From assembly GCA_963691835.1 (NCBI GenBank), contig OY829383.1, forward strand, positions 2,480,001 to 2,544,000: a stretch of DNA of 64,000 nucleotides, written 5' to 3'. The DNA comes from G963691835 sp963691835 (GTDB taxonomy: Bacteria; Pseudomonadota; Alphaproteobacteria; Thalassobaculales; Thalassobaculaceae). The notes under the pieces are model-generated. The model made no database searches. It worked only from the letters and a program-made list of their open reading frames with translations, and was not told the DNA's origin. Below are positions 42,479 to 50,300 of this stretch, piece by piece; the first letter of the stretch is position 1, and every line of letters begins with the position of its first letter. Both the position numbers and the translations under genes were made by a program.

Positions 42479-42542
42479 GCCACCGGCCGGGTCATCCCGC
42501 ATTGCTGGCCAACCGCGCAAAATTCATACGTCTACAAACAGT

Positions 42543-43415
42543 CTACGCAGCCTGTTTGGGAAGGTCGAGCGCTTCCGTGACTGCCCGGGCGATCAAGGTC
42601 ACCGCGATTTCTTGCCGGTATTCGGCGGATCCCCGCACATCGTCGATCGGGCTGAGACCAAGCGCCTCCGTCCCGCTTGTCTGGACGAGGTCGGCGAGCC
42701 GGTCCGCGACCTGGTCATTCCGCGCGCCGCTCAATGCAGTTTCCACTGCCGGGAGCCGCCGGGCCACGGCAGAGCACGCGCCCACCGCTACCCTGGCCGA
42801 ACCGATGCTGCCGTCCGGCGCCCGGGACACCAAAGCCGATACCATTGCGATGGAGATTACGAGATACTTCCGCGCACCCAGTTTGTGAAAGGCGGATGTC
42901 GTGGTCGCTTCCTGCTTTGGAACGAGAACGGCGCTGACCAGCGCGTCATCGGTGAGCAAAGTCTTGCGGTTTCCAAGGATGAAATCTGAGAGGGCAACAA
43001 TCTCAACGCCATCCGGCCGCGTGACTTCAACGGAAGCATTCAGCGTGAGCAGCGGCGGGACCCCGTCTGCGGCAGGGGAGGCGTTGCAAAGGTTTCCGGC
43101 GATGGTCCCCCGGTTCTGGATCTGGATGCCGCCAACCTCCCGGGCAGCCGCCTTCAAGCCATCGAACGCGGATGGCAAGGCGGCCCGGACAATGTCTGTC
43201 CATGTTGTCGTCGCCCCAATCCGCCAACCGCCGTCCGTCGTCTCCGAGATTCCTCTGAGAGAGGTGATACCGGAAAGGTCGAGCACATCTTCCTCGACCC
43301 TGTCGCCGACGCGCGCGGGGTAGTGGTCCGTTCCGCCGGCAAGCACGGTCCAGCGGCCCGACCGCTGAAGTTCGATCGCGGCGTCAAGACTGTCCGGTCT
43401 TTCGTAGCGTCCCAT
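42543..43415 (-). CDS. FAD-binding subunit (subunit M) of xanthine dehydrogenase family
   Basis: A 290-residue flavoprotein subunit passing electrons from the Fe-S clusters of the downstream fused subunit. It shows the FAD signature TVLAGGTDHYP near residue 25, the second FAD motif VGGIQIQNRGTIAGNLCNASPAADGVPPLL, and the C-terminal CO-dehydrogenase flavoprotein domain (FHKLGARKYLVISIAMVSALV). It starts the Mo-hydroxylase module and is 64 bases upstream of the Mo gene. Confidence 0.92.
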   Translation of the reverse strand: MGRYERPDSLDAAIELQRSGRWTVLAGGTDHYPARVGDRVEEDVLDLSGITSLRGISETTDGGWRIGATTTWTDIVRAALPSAFDGLKAAAREVGGIQIQNRGTIAGNLCNASPAADGVPPLLTLNASVEVTRPDGVEIVALSDFILGNRKTLLTDDALVSAVLVPKQEATTTSAFHKLGARKYLVISIAMVSALVSRAPDGSIGSARVAVGACSAVARRLPAVETALSGARNDQVADRLADLVQTSGTEALGLSPIDDVRGSAEYRQEIAVTLIARAVTEALDLPKQAA

Positions 43416-43496
43416 TCATCACTCCCGTCACCGACCAGGGAAGTCTGGAGATGGGGGGCTGTCGCGGTCAAGTCGAACGCTGGCGGATACGGTCAA

Positions 43497-44349
43497 TCAC
43501 GGCTCGAAGTTGTCGCGAAGCCATTGCCGCAACTGACGCTCGCCGATCGTGCAGTCGAACATATTCTGGATGTTTGCCGGGATCAGCCTGGGTTGGCTGG
43601 CACCCGCGTGCCGGCGCCCGGGTGTATCCTCGCTTGGAACCCGTCCGGCGATCTCAAGGATGAGTTTCCGGCGGATCGCCGCGCCGAACGTGTCGATGGA
43701 CTCGGCAGCGATCACAAACGAACCGGGCCCGCCGATGACGCAATCCTCATAGTAGAGGTCAAGGTCCGCCAGGATGGGGAAGCCCATTGGGGAGGGGCGC
43801 ATATTGAGGATTGGCAGGCCGTTGATCGTCACGCCCGTATCAACGACAAGGTCCCGGGCTGCGGCGACCAGGAGCCCGCTGTTGTTCGGGCCGTCGCCGG
43901 ATATGTCGATGACTTGGCGGGGTGCGGTGTACCGGTTCGTCTCGAACATCGGGAGTGCGTAAAGCAGGATGCTGCTGATGGACGTTCGGCGTGCCCCCAT
44001 CAACTCCGACAGCGACAGACGGGCGGCGAAGTTCTCCGCTGCTTCCCGGCTGTCGAGCATCGTCCAGTCGACGACGGTGCGCTGGTGTTCCGGTCCGGCC
44101 CACTCAACATATGTCACCGCAATCCGCCCCTTGGGGCCGCCGGTAATTGCGGCGACGACTGCGTCATCGACGAGGGCCGCAACGTAGCCCGCCCGTTGGA
44201 GGCGGGCCTCGTCGATGTCGATGGAGCCGGACACATCGACCGCCAGCACGAGTTCCAGGTCGACCTCGGTCAAACCCTCCGCGCGCGCCCGCTGAGACGG
44301 TGAGGGCGAGGTAGACGAGAAGCAGAGACGCTGAGAACCATCGACCCAT
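43497..44349 (-). pseudogene. Third DUF1194 (VWA-like) gene, frameshifted in the signal-peptide region
   Basis: The mature domain is intact: VDLELVLAVDVSGSIDIDEARLQ (MIDAS), VTYVEWAGPEHQRTVVDW, RRTSISSILLYALPMFE, RQVIDISGDGPNNSG and AIRRKLILEIAGRVP. It has no plausible start of its own. The expected signal peptide (MGRWFSASLLLVYLALTVSA, from ATG 44349) is present immediately upstream but in another frame. Removing one base in the GC repeat at about 44280-44290 joins the two as ...SAARAEGLTEVDLEL, exactly like its two paralogues. Either the gene is inactivated, the base is a homopolymer or GC-repeat sequencing error, or the run is a slippage site. Family-typical length otherwise, with a longer C-terminal tail. 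Confidence 0.8.
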
Positions 44350-44423
44350 GCGGCACCTCCGCCGGTATTGGACGATGCCTTTGGAGGTCAGGCAAGCGGT
44401 ATCGGGACCGGCACGGCCGATGT

Positions 44424-45227
44424 TCAAGCCTGTGCGGCAGCTTCCAGGATCAGACGGGTCATGGTCTCCGGCGCCTCCCGGTAGGCCGCATGCCCCACAT
44501 TCGGGATGTGCTCATGTCTTGCCCCGGGGATCCGGGTTGCCAGATCAGCGGTGCTTTCCGGTGATATGACCCGGTCAAGCCCGGCCGAGATCACAAGGGC
44601 CGGACAGGTTATGCGGGGCGCGAGATGGTCCGACCGGCCCTCGTTCAACATCCGGCAGGCAGTTTCAAATCCATCCGGACGGGCCTCCGCCGCGATGGCC
44701 GCCAACTGTTCGATCACTGCCTCTGACGTCCCATCGGCGGTCATGGACATGGCCCTGGCGCGGCCGAACTCCTCCTTGGGCATCGTCTGCATCAGATCGA
44801 CGCGCTTGCGGTATCCATCCGACAGCGGTGCGCCCTTCGGATGCCCGTGCCCCTGCGCGGGCGAGGATAGGACCATGGCGGCCACTTTGCCGGGGGCGCT
44901 GTCCGCCATGGTCATGGCGATGAGGCCGCCCATGGAGTGCCCTACGACAGTCGCCTTTGCGATCCCAAGTCCGTCCAGGAGTTCAAGGGCCGCGTCGGCG
45001 AAATCGGTCTGATCAGACCCTCTAACGTCGGACGACCCAAACCCTGGCGCGTCCCAGGCGATGACGTCAAAGCGATCCGCCAGATCGGCCATCTGGAGAG
45101 CCCAGGTGTCGGCATTCCCGCCAAGGCCGTGCATGAGCAGGATCGCAGGGCCCGTTCCCGCACGATGATAGGTAAGGGTGCCTTTCGGAGACTTGAGGGT
45201 CAGCCGCGGATGCGCCATGCCGTCCAT
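44424..45227 (-). CDS. Alpha/beta hydrolase
   Basis: Alpha/beta-fold serine hydrolase of 267 residues: oxyanion region LLMHGLGGNADTW, nucleophile elbow VVGHSMGGLIAM, acid in ISAGLDRVISPE and catalytic His in IPNVGHAAYREAPE. The substrate is unknown; such proteins next to catabolic genes often hydrolyse ring-cleavage or lactone/ester intermediates. ATG 45227 is chosen because GAGG is eight bases upstream. A GTG at 45236 abuts that site. It follows the haloalkane dehalogenase with ten bases or less between, indicating one transcript. Confidence 0.88.
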   Translation of the reverse strand: MDGMAHPRLTLKSPKGTLTYHRAGTGPAILLMHGLGGNADTWALQMADLADRFDVIAWDAPGFGSSDVRGSDQTDFADAALELLDGLGIAKATVVGHSMGGLIAMTMADSAPGKVAAMVLSSPAQGHGHPKGAPLSDGYRKRVDLMQTMPKEEFGRARAMSMTADGTSEAVIEQLAAIAAEARPDGFETACRMLNEGRSDHLAPRITCPALVISAGLDRVISPESTADLATRIPGARHEHIPNVGHAAYREAPETMTRLILEAAAQA

Positions 45228-45237
45228 TCGGGTCACC

Positions 45238-46125
45238 TCACTTAAGGTTCTTGAGCCAGTCCGCGATCGCCTCGCCGATCTCCGTTGGGCTGTCCTCTTG
45301 AATGAAGTGGCTGCCCTTTACCGTGACCTCCGTCTGGTTCGGCCAAGAGCGGCAGAACTCGCGCTGCGGGCCGATCAGGATCGCGCCGGGCTCGGCGTTG
45401 ACGAAAAGCTTCGGCAGCGGCGCGTCCTTCAGCCAGTCTCCATAGGACTGAACGATCTCAACGACCTCTTGAGGCTCACCCTCAAGCGGGATCTGCCGGG
45501 GCCAGGTGAGGGTGGGGCGACGATCTTCCCCCTCAGCGGCGAACGGACGCCGGTAAACCGCCATTTCCGCCTCGGACAGGCCGCGGAGTACGGAGCCCGG
45601 CAGGACCTTTTCCACAAAGATGTTCTTCTCAAGAACCATCTTTTCCCCGGCGGGGGAGCGGAAGCCTTGGAACACTTGTGTGGCCTGCTCGTTCCATTCC
45701 GACCAGACCATGGGTCGGACGATCCCCTCCATGTAGGCGATGGCTTTGACACGGTCCCGGTTCCGGTTGGCCCAATCGAAGCCAAGGGCCGAGCCCCAGT
45801 CGTGGATGACCAAGGTCACGTTGCCGCCGAGGCCGACCGCTTCCGCCCAGGCATCGAGATGCGAACGGTGTTCGGTGAACGTGTATCGGCCGGGCCCGGG
45901 ATCGTCGAGTTTCTCTGAATCCCCCATCCCGATCAGGTCCGGGGCCAGAATCCGGCCCATGCCTTCTACGGACGGAATCACGTTCCGCCACAGGTATGAG
46001 GACGTCGGATTGCCGTGCAGGAACAGGATTGGATCGCCCTCGCCCTGTTCAAAGTAGGCCATCCGCTTGCCGAGGACCTCGACGTACTTCTTCGGCAGTT
46101 CCGCCGTCGGAAAGGGTGAGGTCAT
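45238..46125 (-). CDS. Haloalkane dehalogenase (HLD-II/DhaA-type)
   Basis: Alpha/beta-hydrolase that hydrolyses carbon-halogen bonds to alcohols. Family-defining residues are present: HGNPTSSYLWR (halide-binding Asn39), nucleophile Asp109 followed by halide-stabilising Trp110 in IHDWGSALGFDWA, catalytic acid Glu133 in YMEGIVRP, and the base His in GSHFIQEDSPTEIG. The 295-residue length equals DhaA/LinB enzymes. It overlaps no neighbour but is three bases downstream of the enoyl-CoA hydratase gene and directly upstream of another hydrolase. A link to halogenated-compound use is plausible but the native substrate is unknown. Confidence 0.92.
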   Translation of the reverse strand: MTSPFPTAELPKKYVEVLGKRMAYFEQGEGDPILFLHGNPTSSYLWRNVIPSVEGMGRILAPDLIGMGDSEKLDDPGPGRYTFTEHRSHLDAWAEAVGLGGNVTLVIHDWGSALGFDWANRNRDRVKAIAYMEGIVRPMVWSEWNEQATQVFQGFRSPAGEKMVLEKNIFVEKVLPGSVLRGLSEAEMAVYRRPFAAEGEDRRPTLTWPRQIPLEGEPQEVVEIVQSYGDWLKDAPLPKLFVNAEPGAILIGPQREFCRSWPNQTEVTVKGSHFIQEDSPTEIGEAIADWLKNLK

Positions 46126-46128
46126 GGC

Positions 46129-46917
46129 TCAGCTTCCCGTGAATGTCGGCTTGCGTTTGCCGACGAAGGCGGCCAGGCCCTCGCGGCCGTCCGGGCTTTC
46201 CGCCATCTCGGCGATGACCCGGCTCTCATCGTCCATCTGCGCCTCCAGCCCCTGCTCAAAGCTGCGGGCGAGAAGGCGCTTCACGGCGCCGAAGGCGCGT
46301 GTCGGGCCACTGGCGAGCTTCTGCGCCATGGCCAAGGACTCGGCGGCGAGGTCTCCGTCGGGGACGACCTTGGTGACGATACCCCAGTCCTGTGCCTCCG
46401 CCGCTGAGAGGGTTCGGTTGGTGATCATCAGCTCCTGCGCACGGCGGAGGCCGACCAGACGGGGGAGGTACCAGCTCGAGCTTCCGTCCGGAGACAGACC
46501 GGCTGCGGTGTAGGCCATCTTGAACTTCGCGCCCTCACCGGCGAGGACGATGTCGCCGAACAAAGCGAGGCTGAACCCGGCACCCGCCGCCATGCCGTTC
46601 ACCGCGATCACGACCGGCTTCTGCATATGCTGGAACCGGGCGATGGCGCCGTGGACATAAGTCGTGGTCTCCAGCAGACAGGCCGCGATGTCGTCCGACC
46701 GGGTGGAGAAGTACTTCAGGTCGCCGCCGAAGCCGAAGACGTCGCTCGAACTGCGTATCAGCACGCAGCGGACGCCCTTATCCCCCGCGGCCCTGATTGA
46801 GGCGTCCAGCATTTCCCGGCCCAGCTCGATGTTGAGCGCATTGCCCGCCTCGGGCCTGTCCAGGACGACGTGGGCGACGCCGTCGGCGACCTCATATTGA
46901 ATGGTGCTGTAACTCAT
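46129..46917 (-). CDS. Enoyl-CoA hydratase/isomerase family protein (PaaG-like)
   Basis: Crotonase-fold protein of 262 residues: VVLDRPEAGNALNIELGREML, FGFGGDLKYF (oxyanion-hole region), VIAVNGMAAGAGFSLALFGDIVLAGEGAKFKMAYTAAGLSPDGSSSWYLPRLVG. Asp in LSPDGSSS at the position of the second catalytic Glu is typical of isomerases such as PaaG rather than classical hydratases. GGAGG is about nine bases upstream of ATG 46917. It appears to be the first gene of the ten-gene minus-strand array. The 189 bases upstream to the microgene contain a short GGGCG-AAT-CGCCC hairpin (47051-47063). Confidence 0.9.
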   Translation of the reverse strand: MSYSTIQYEVADGVAHVVLDRPEAGNALNIELGREMLDASIRAAGDKGVRCVLIRSSSDVFGFGGDLKYFSTRSDDIAACLLETTTYVHGAIARFQHMQKPVVIAVNGMAAGAGFSLALFGDIVLAGEGAKFKMAYTAAGLSPDGSSSWYLPRLVGLRRAQELMITNRTLSAAEAQDWGIVTKVVPDGDLAAESLAMAQKLASGPTRAFGAVKRLLARSFEQGLEAQMDDESRVIAEMAESPDGREGLAAFVGKRKPTFTGS

Positions 46918-47106
46918 GATGTGGCGTCCTCCCGACTGCCCTGCTGGGATGTTTCCCTGTTTCATCAATAACTCGCATCGATTGTCAAAAGCGGCAAGGG
47001 CGGTGGTGGCACTAGAGTGATGCGGAAACGCTTTGATGCTTGTTGCGCCCGGGCGAATCGCCCATGCTCTTCCCCATAGTCGTAACAACGGAAAGGAGGT
47101 GATCCT

Positions 47107-47187
47107 GTGTCTAGTGTATTCGCGACGCGGTCTGTGAACGCCGCGAGGTTCGGATGGGCATCGGAGCAGCCTCGGAGGCTCGTCTAA
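47107..47187 (+). CDS. Candidate 26-codon microgene with maximal Shine-Dalgarno
   Basis: GTG at 47107 opens a 26-codon frame ending in TAA, with C-terminal half RFGWASEQPRRLV. Upstream, AAAGGAGGTGATCC (47092-47105) is the exact complement of the 14-base 3' end of bacterial 16S rRNA, and GGAGG is seven bases from the GTG, the ideal spacing. A strong intrinsic terminator follows 38 bases after the stop (47225-47260). RBS, short frame and terminator together suggest a real monocistronic small gene, or an RNA that captures ribosomes. It has no signal or membrane segment. I know no function for it. Confidence 0.7.
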   Translation: MSSVFATRSVNAARFGWASEQPRRLV

Positions 47188-47224
47188 CCTCATTCGTTTC
47201 GGGTTCACACCCGTCGTTACATGG

Positions 47225-47260
47225 AGCGGCTGTCCTCAATCGGACAGCCGCTTTCTGTTT
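47225..47260 (+). terminator. Intrinsic terminator after the microgene
   Basis: AGCGGCTGTCC (47225-47235) pairs perfectly with GGACAGCCGCT (47242-47252) around a six-base loop, followed by TTTCTGTTT on the plus strand. It is the best Rho-independent terminator in the window. The converging ghrA-like gene ends at 47287. Confidence 0.88.
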
Positions 47261-47286
47261 CCGGTGTATCGCTCAGGCGGCCGGGA

Positions 47287-48219
47287 TCAGTACCCGCGAT
47301 CCCTATCGACAAGCCCCGGTATCGCGCGGCCTTCCCGGGCGGCGGTGATCTGCTCGACAAAGAGCGAGGCCACGGACGGGATATGTACTTCCGCCGCATC
47401 GTGGGGCGTGATTGCGATGCGGGACTCGTCCCAGAACGGATGATCCGCCGGCAGCGGCTCGGTTTCGAAAACATCCAGTGCCGCCCGCGCGATCTGTCCC
47501 GAGTCGAGTGCGGGGATCAAATCCGCTTCGACCAAATGCTGACCCCGTCCGGCGTTCACAAGGCAAGCCCCTTTCGGCAGCTTGGCGAATGTCCCGGCCG
47601 ATAGGATCCCCCTGGTCTCTCCAGTCAACGGCAGAAGGCAAACAAGACACTGCGTTTGCGCCAGCATGGCGTCGAGGCCGTCGGGCCCATGGAATGTCTC
47701 GATCCCCTCGACGGACTTCGGTGTACGGCTCCACCCCATAACCGGAAATCCCAAGGCTTTAAGGGCCGTTGCGGCGTTCGTCCCAAGATGGCCAAGGCCG
47801 AGAAACCCGACCGGGAAATCGTCTGAGTTGAAGGAATGGGGCCCCGGCCACCACCGTTCGCCGCGGCGGCGGGTGAAGCTGTCGATGTCCCGGTGCATCC
47901 GGATAACGCTCATGACCACATGCTGGGTCATCGACCGCGCCATGCTGGGATCGACCACGCGGGCGATCTGGACATGGCCGGGCAGGGTGGTGTCTCGCAG
48001 GACGTGATCCACGCCCGCCGCCATGGAGACGACGATCTTGAGGTTCGGGAATTTGACCAACTCGTCCGGAGGCATTTGCCAGACGAGAGCTGCATCCACG
48101 TCTTCTGCTGGGCCGACATCGGGCCATTCCCGGATGTCGAACCCGGGCGCGTGTTTCTTGACGGCCGCGATGTATGGATCCGCCCGTTCTCCGGTCAGTT
48201 TGATGAGAATCGTCGGCAT
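47287..48219 (-). CDS. 2-hydroxyacid dehydrogenase, glyoxylate/hydroxypyruvate reductase A type
   Basis: D-isomer-specific 2-hydroxyacid dehydrogenase of the GhrA subgroup, reducing glyoxylate or hydroxypyruvate with NAD(P)H. It shows VGFLGLGHLGTNAATALKALGF (dinucleotide loop) and WSRTPK (a basic residue favouring NADPH). Catalytic Arg is in LVNAGRGQHL, Glu in ALDVFETEPLP and His in ITPHDAAEVHI. The start at ATG 48219 (MPTILIKLTG) gives 310 residues, and an in-frame upstream extension of nine residues is less likely. The 262 bases upstream, to 48481, contain no gene I can support. Confidence 0.9.
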   Translation of the reverse strand: MPTILIKLTGERADPYIAAVKKHAPGFDIREWPDVGPAEDVDAALVWQMPPDELVKFPNLKIVVSMAAGVDHVLRDTTLPGHVQIARVVDPSMARSMTQHVVMSVIRMHRDIDSFTRRRGERWWPGPHSFNSDDFPVGFLGLGHLGTNAATALKALGFPVMGWSRTPKSVEGIETFHGPDGLDAMLAQTQCLVCLLPLTGETRGILSAGTFAKLPKGACLVNAGRGQHLVEADLIPALDSGQIARAALDVFETEPLPADHPFWDESRIAITPHDAAEVHIPSVASLFVEQITAAREGRAIPGLVDRDRGY

Positions 48220-48481
48220 GCATTCACCCCCGCCACACCTCGTCATGAAGACCCGGGAATAGAGCAGTGCAGCCGGTTGCCGCCAAGTCCGAAGTTGCGC
48301 CCATCAGACGACGCCTGTGATCGGATCGGCCGGTTGCATGGGGTCAGCCGAACAAGGAGACCATCGAGATTGCCATGATGCGCGTCAGCGCTCGGTATCA
48401 GACGGATTTCCTGCCGATCTCGGGCCTGCCAAAAGACATTGGATGAGCCTCATCGCCGGTACACGGACGAGCAGTAGATGG

Positions 48482-48985
48482 CTATGTCCGGTTTACAGGT
48501 CCGTCGCGCATGCCGGATAGAGCGGATCGGAGAGCGTCGTACAATGACTGCTTCTCATCGGGCCCCAGGAACCAACCGATTTCCACTGTCCGGCCGTGGG
48601 TTGACGCTGTGAGCCGTGCCGTGCGGCGCTTCACATGCTCCATGGAAACCCGCAGCCATTGTGAAGGCAATGTCGTCTCGGCTGCGTGTCCGGCTGGATC
48701 GACACGCGTCAGCGTGAACGTTGAGCGCGTCAGATGGATGGCCTCATACCGTTTGGCGTCCCGGAAGTTCAGTTTGAAGAAAAGCCAAACCGCCAGGATA
48801 TCGAGGCCAAGGAAGCCGACGACCGGCCACGCCCCCATCAGATAGGCCGCGCCCCCAATCAACAACGCGCCGGTGCAAAAGACCGTCATGACAATGGCGA
48901 ATCCCCGTGGGCCAAGGCTCCGATGGGGATACACCACGGCATCAAAAACGGCCGGATCCGTCATCTGTCGTGTGGCATCGGACAT
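48482..48985 (-). CDS. DUF2244 integral membrane protein
   Basis: Small membrane protein of the DUF2244 family; function unknown. It begins with a cytoplasmic stretch (VFDAVVYPHRSLGPRGF) and has two transmembrane helices (IVMTVFCTGALLIGGAAYL and VVGFLGLDILAVWLFFKLNF). A C-terminal soluble part follows with the family hallmark WLRVSMEHVKRRTARLTASTHGRTVEIGWFLGPDEKQSLYDALRSAL. I use ATG 48985. A TTG eight codons upstream is also in frame. In other alphaproteobacteria it often sits near respiratory genes, but no such genes are adjacent here. Confidence 0.88.
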   Translation of the reverse strand: MSDATRQMTDPAVFDAVVYPHRSLGPRGFAIVMTVFCTGALLIGGAAYLMGAWPVVGFLGLDILAVWLFFKLNFRDAKRYEAIHLTRSTFTLTRVDPAGHAAETTLPSQWLRVSMEHVKRRTARLTASTHGRTVEIGWFLGPDEKQSLYDALRSALSGMRDGPVNRT

Positions 48986-49080
48986 GCGATCCAGTATCCC
49001 TCCCGACAATCGGGAGGCAAATCATTTCCGATGATATCCAGGTCTGTGGGACGAGAGGTCGCGGCTGCCGGTCCGGCGGC

Positions 49081-49566
49081 TCAGCTATCCTCTATGTCCC
49101 GCTTGTGATGCAGCAGCAGGGACTCGAAACACATATCCGATGCGGCAAGTTCCAACTGACGGGACCGGAACTCGAAATACGCCACCCGCGCCTCTTTGGC
49201 TTCCGGGTAGAGGAAGACGTCGAGAATGCAACCGTCGAGGGAATACTGCCAAACCTCTGCGGTGAGGTCCCGTCGCACGTATCTCGGCTCGCCCAGCGTT
49301 GACGCCAGATCCGCTCTATCCATGCGCAGAAGACGCTCCGGATCCCGCTCACCGGCGGACCACGTCACCACAGGCGGCTGCGCGGGTTGTCGCGACAAGG
49401 GCGTTGATGCCGGCTCTGTTCCGGCGGGCTGCGCCGCAAGCCCGGCAACGGGCGTCGGCGCATGGTTCTGCCCTGTCGATACGCATCCACTGAGGGCGAT
49501 GGCCAAAGCGGCCGAGAGAAGGACTTTCAGGCGGCGGGGACTTCGCCCCGCCCGGGACTTGATCAT
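49081..49566 (-). CDS. Putative lipoprotein, paired with bactofilin
   Basis: A 161-residue protein with a lipoprotein signal: basic KSRAGRSPRRLK, hydrophobic VLLSAALAIALSGC, lipobox Cys at residue 28. A Pro/Ala/Thr-rich linker follows, then a compact domain (LASTLGEPRYVRRDLTAEVWQYSLDGCILDVFLYPEAKEARVAYFEFR). That domain resembles the small SmpA/BamE-like pattern of start-of-domain LLRMDRADLASTLGEP, although this is only a resemblance. The start overlaps the bactofilin stop by four bases, so the two are co-translated. Confidence 0.78.
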   Translation of the reverse strand: MIKSRAGRSPRRLKVLLSAALAIALSGCVSTGQNHAPTPVAGLAAQPAGTEPASTPLSRQPAQPPVVTWSAGERDPERLLRMDRADLASTLGEPRYVRRDLTAEVWQYSLDGCILDVFLYPEAKEARVAYFEFRSRQLELAASDMCFESLLLHHKRDIEDS

Positions 49567-50234
49567 GCGTCGGCTCTATCGGTATCGGAATCCGCTGTGT
49601 TCAGCACGGAGATCGTGCCTTCTATCTCCCCACCGAGCTCGACTTCAAGTCGGCCGAACGAGATTTCGCCGCTGATCCGTCCTGTCGACTTCACGAGGAG
49701 CCGCCCGCGGACCTGGAGCGCGCCTTCGAACCGGCCTGCGATCTCGGCGTCGTCAATGGTCACGTCTCCTTTGAAGAAGCCCGTGTCCGTGATCTCGATG
49801 TGCTGGCTGTTCTTGAGCGTGGCTTGAACCGACCCCTCCACCACCAGGGAATCACACGCGGTGATCTCTCCGGCCAGGGAGATCTCCCGGCCGACGATCA
49901 GTTTCTTGCTCTCCGTCGTCGCGGCCGGTCCACGCGCACCGCGGCGGTTCGGGGCGCCGGGCAGGTCGATGGAACTGCGCCGTGGGATTTCTGGAACGAA
50001 GCCGCCGCTGCCAGATTTCTGAGTAGTCAAAGAAGACATGCCGTCACCCTTGGGTGGAACCGCGCCGGAAGCCGTCGCGTCCATGGTTGCTGGGGATGAT
50101 GCGTCTCCACCGGACGGATTCTCCGCCGTTGGGACGTTTGGGTCGTTTGCGTCGGATGCCGACGGTTCGGACGCTTTGGTCTCGGTCGTGAGTCTGGGCT
50201 CCGAATCCGGATTGCGGCGCCGTCGAAGCATCAT
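49563..50234 (-). CDS. Bactofilin family polymer-forming protein
   Basis: Cytoskeletal beta-helix protein polymerising without nucleotide, used in cell shape, stalk or envelope positioning. The bactofilin core is about residues 110-215: KLIVGREISLAGEITACDSLVVEGSVQATLKNSQHIEIT, GFFKGDVTIDDAEIAGRFEGALQVRGRLLVKSTGRISGEISFGRLEVELGGEIEGTI. The roughly 100-residue N-terminal extension is low-complexity. A second start at Met66 (MSSLTTQKSGSGGF) would give a more typical bactofilin. Coupling to a downstream lipoprotein gene suggests attachment of the filament to an envelope partner (inference). Confidence 0.88.
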   Translation of the reverse strand: MMLRRRRNPDSEPRLTTETKASEPSASDANDPNVPTAENPSGGDASSPATMDATASGAVPPKGDGMSSLTTQKSGSGGFVPEIPRRSSIDLPGAPNRRGARGPAATTESKKLIVGREISLAGEITACDSLVVEGSVQATLKNSQHIEITDTGFFKGDVTIDDAEIAGRFEGALQVRGRLLVKSTGRISGEISFGRLEVELGGEIEGTISVLNTADSDTDRADA

Positions 50235-50300
50235 CGCGAATCTCCAAGCTTGGGCGGATAGAGATCTCGCAGGCGGCAGACCGCCTCGCGAATCACTTGA

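Noticed and set aside
43323..44303. A 326-codon plus-strand frame opposite the third VWA gene
   Set aside because: The minus strand carries the DUF1194 motifs. The plus-strand product has no family-like features.
48220..48481. Small open frames in the gap between the ghrA-like and DUF2244 genes
   Set aside because: None has a convincing RBS or protein-like composition, and no hairpin or RNA gene was evident. I see nothing to annotate here.
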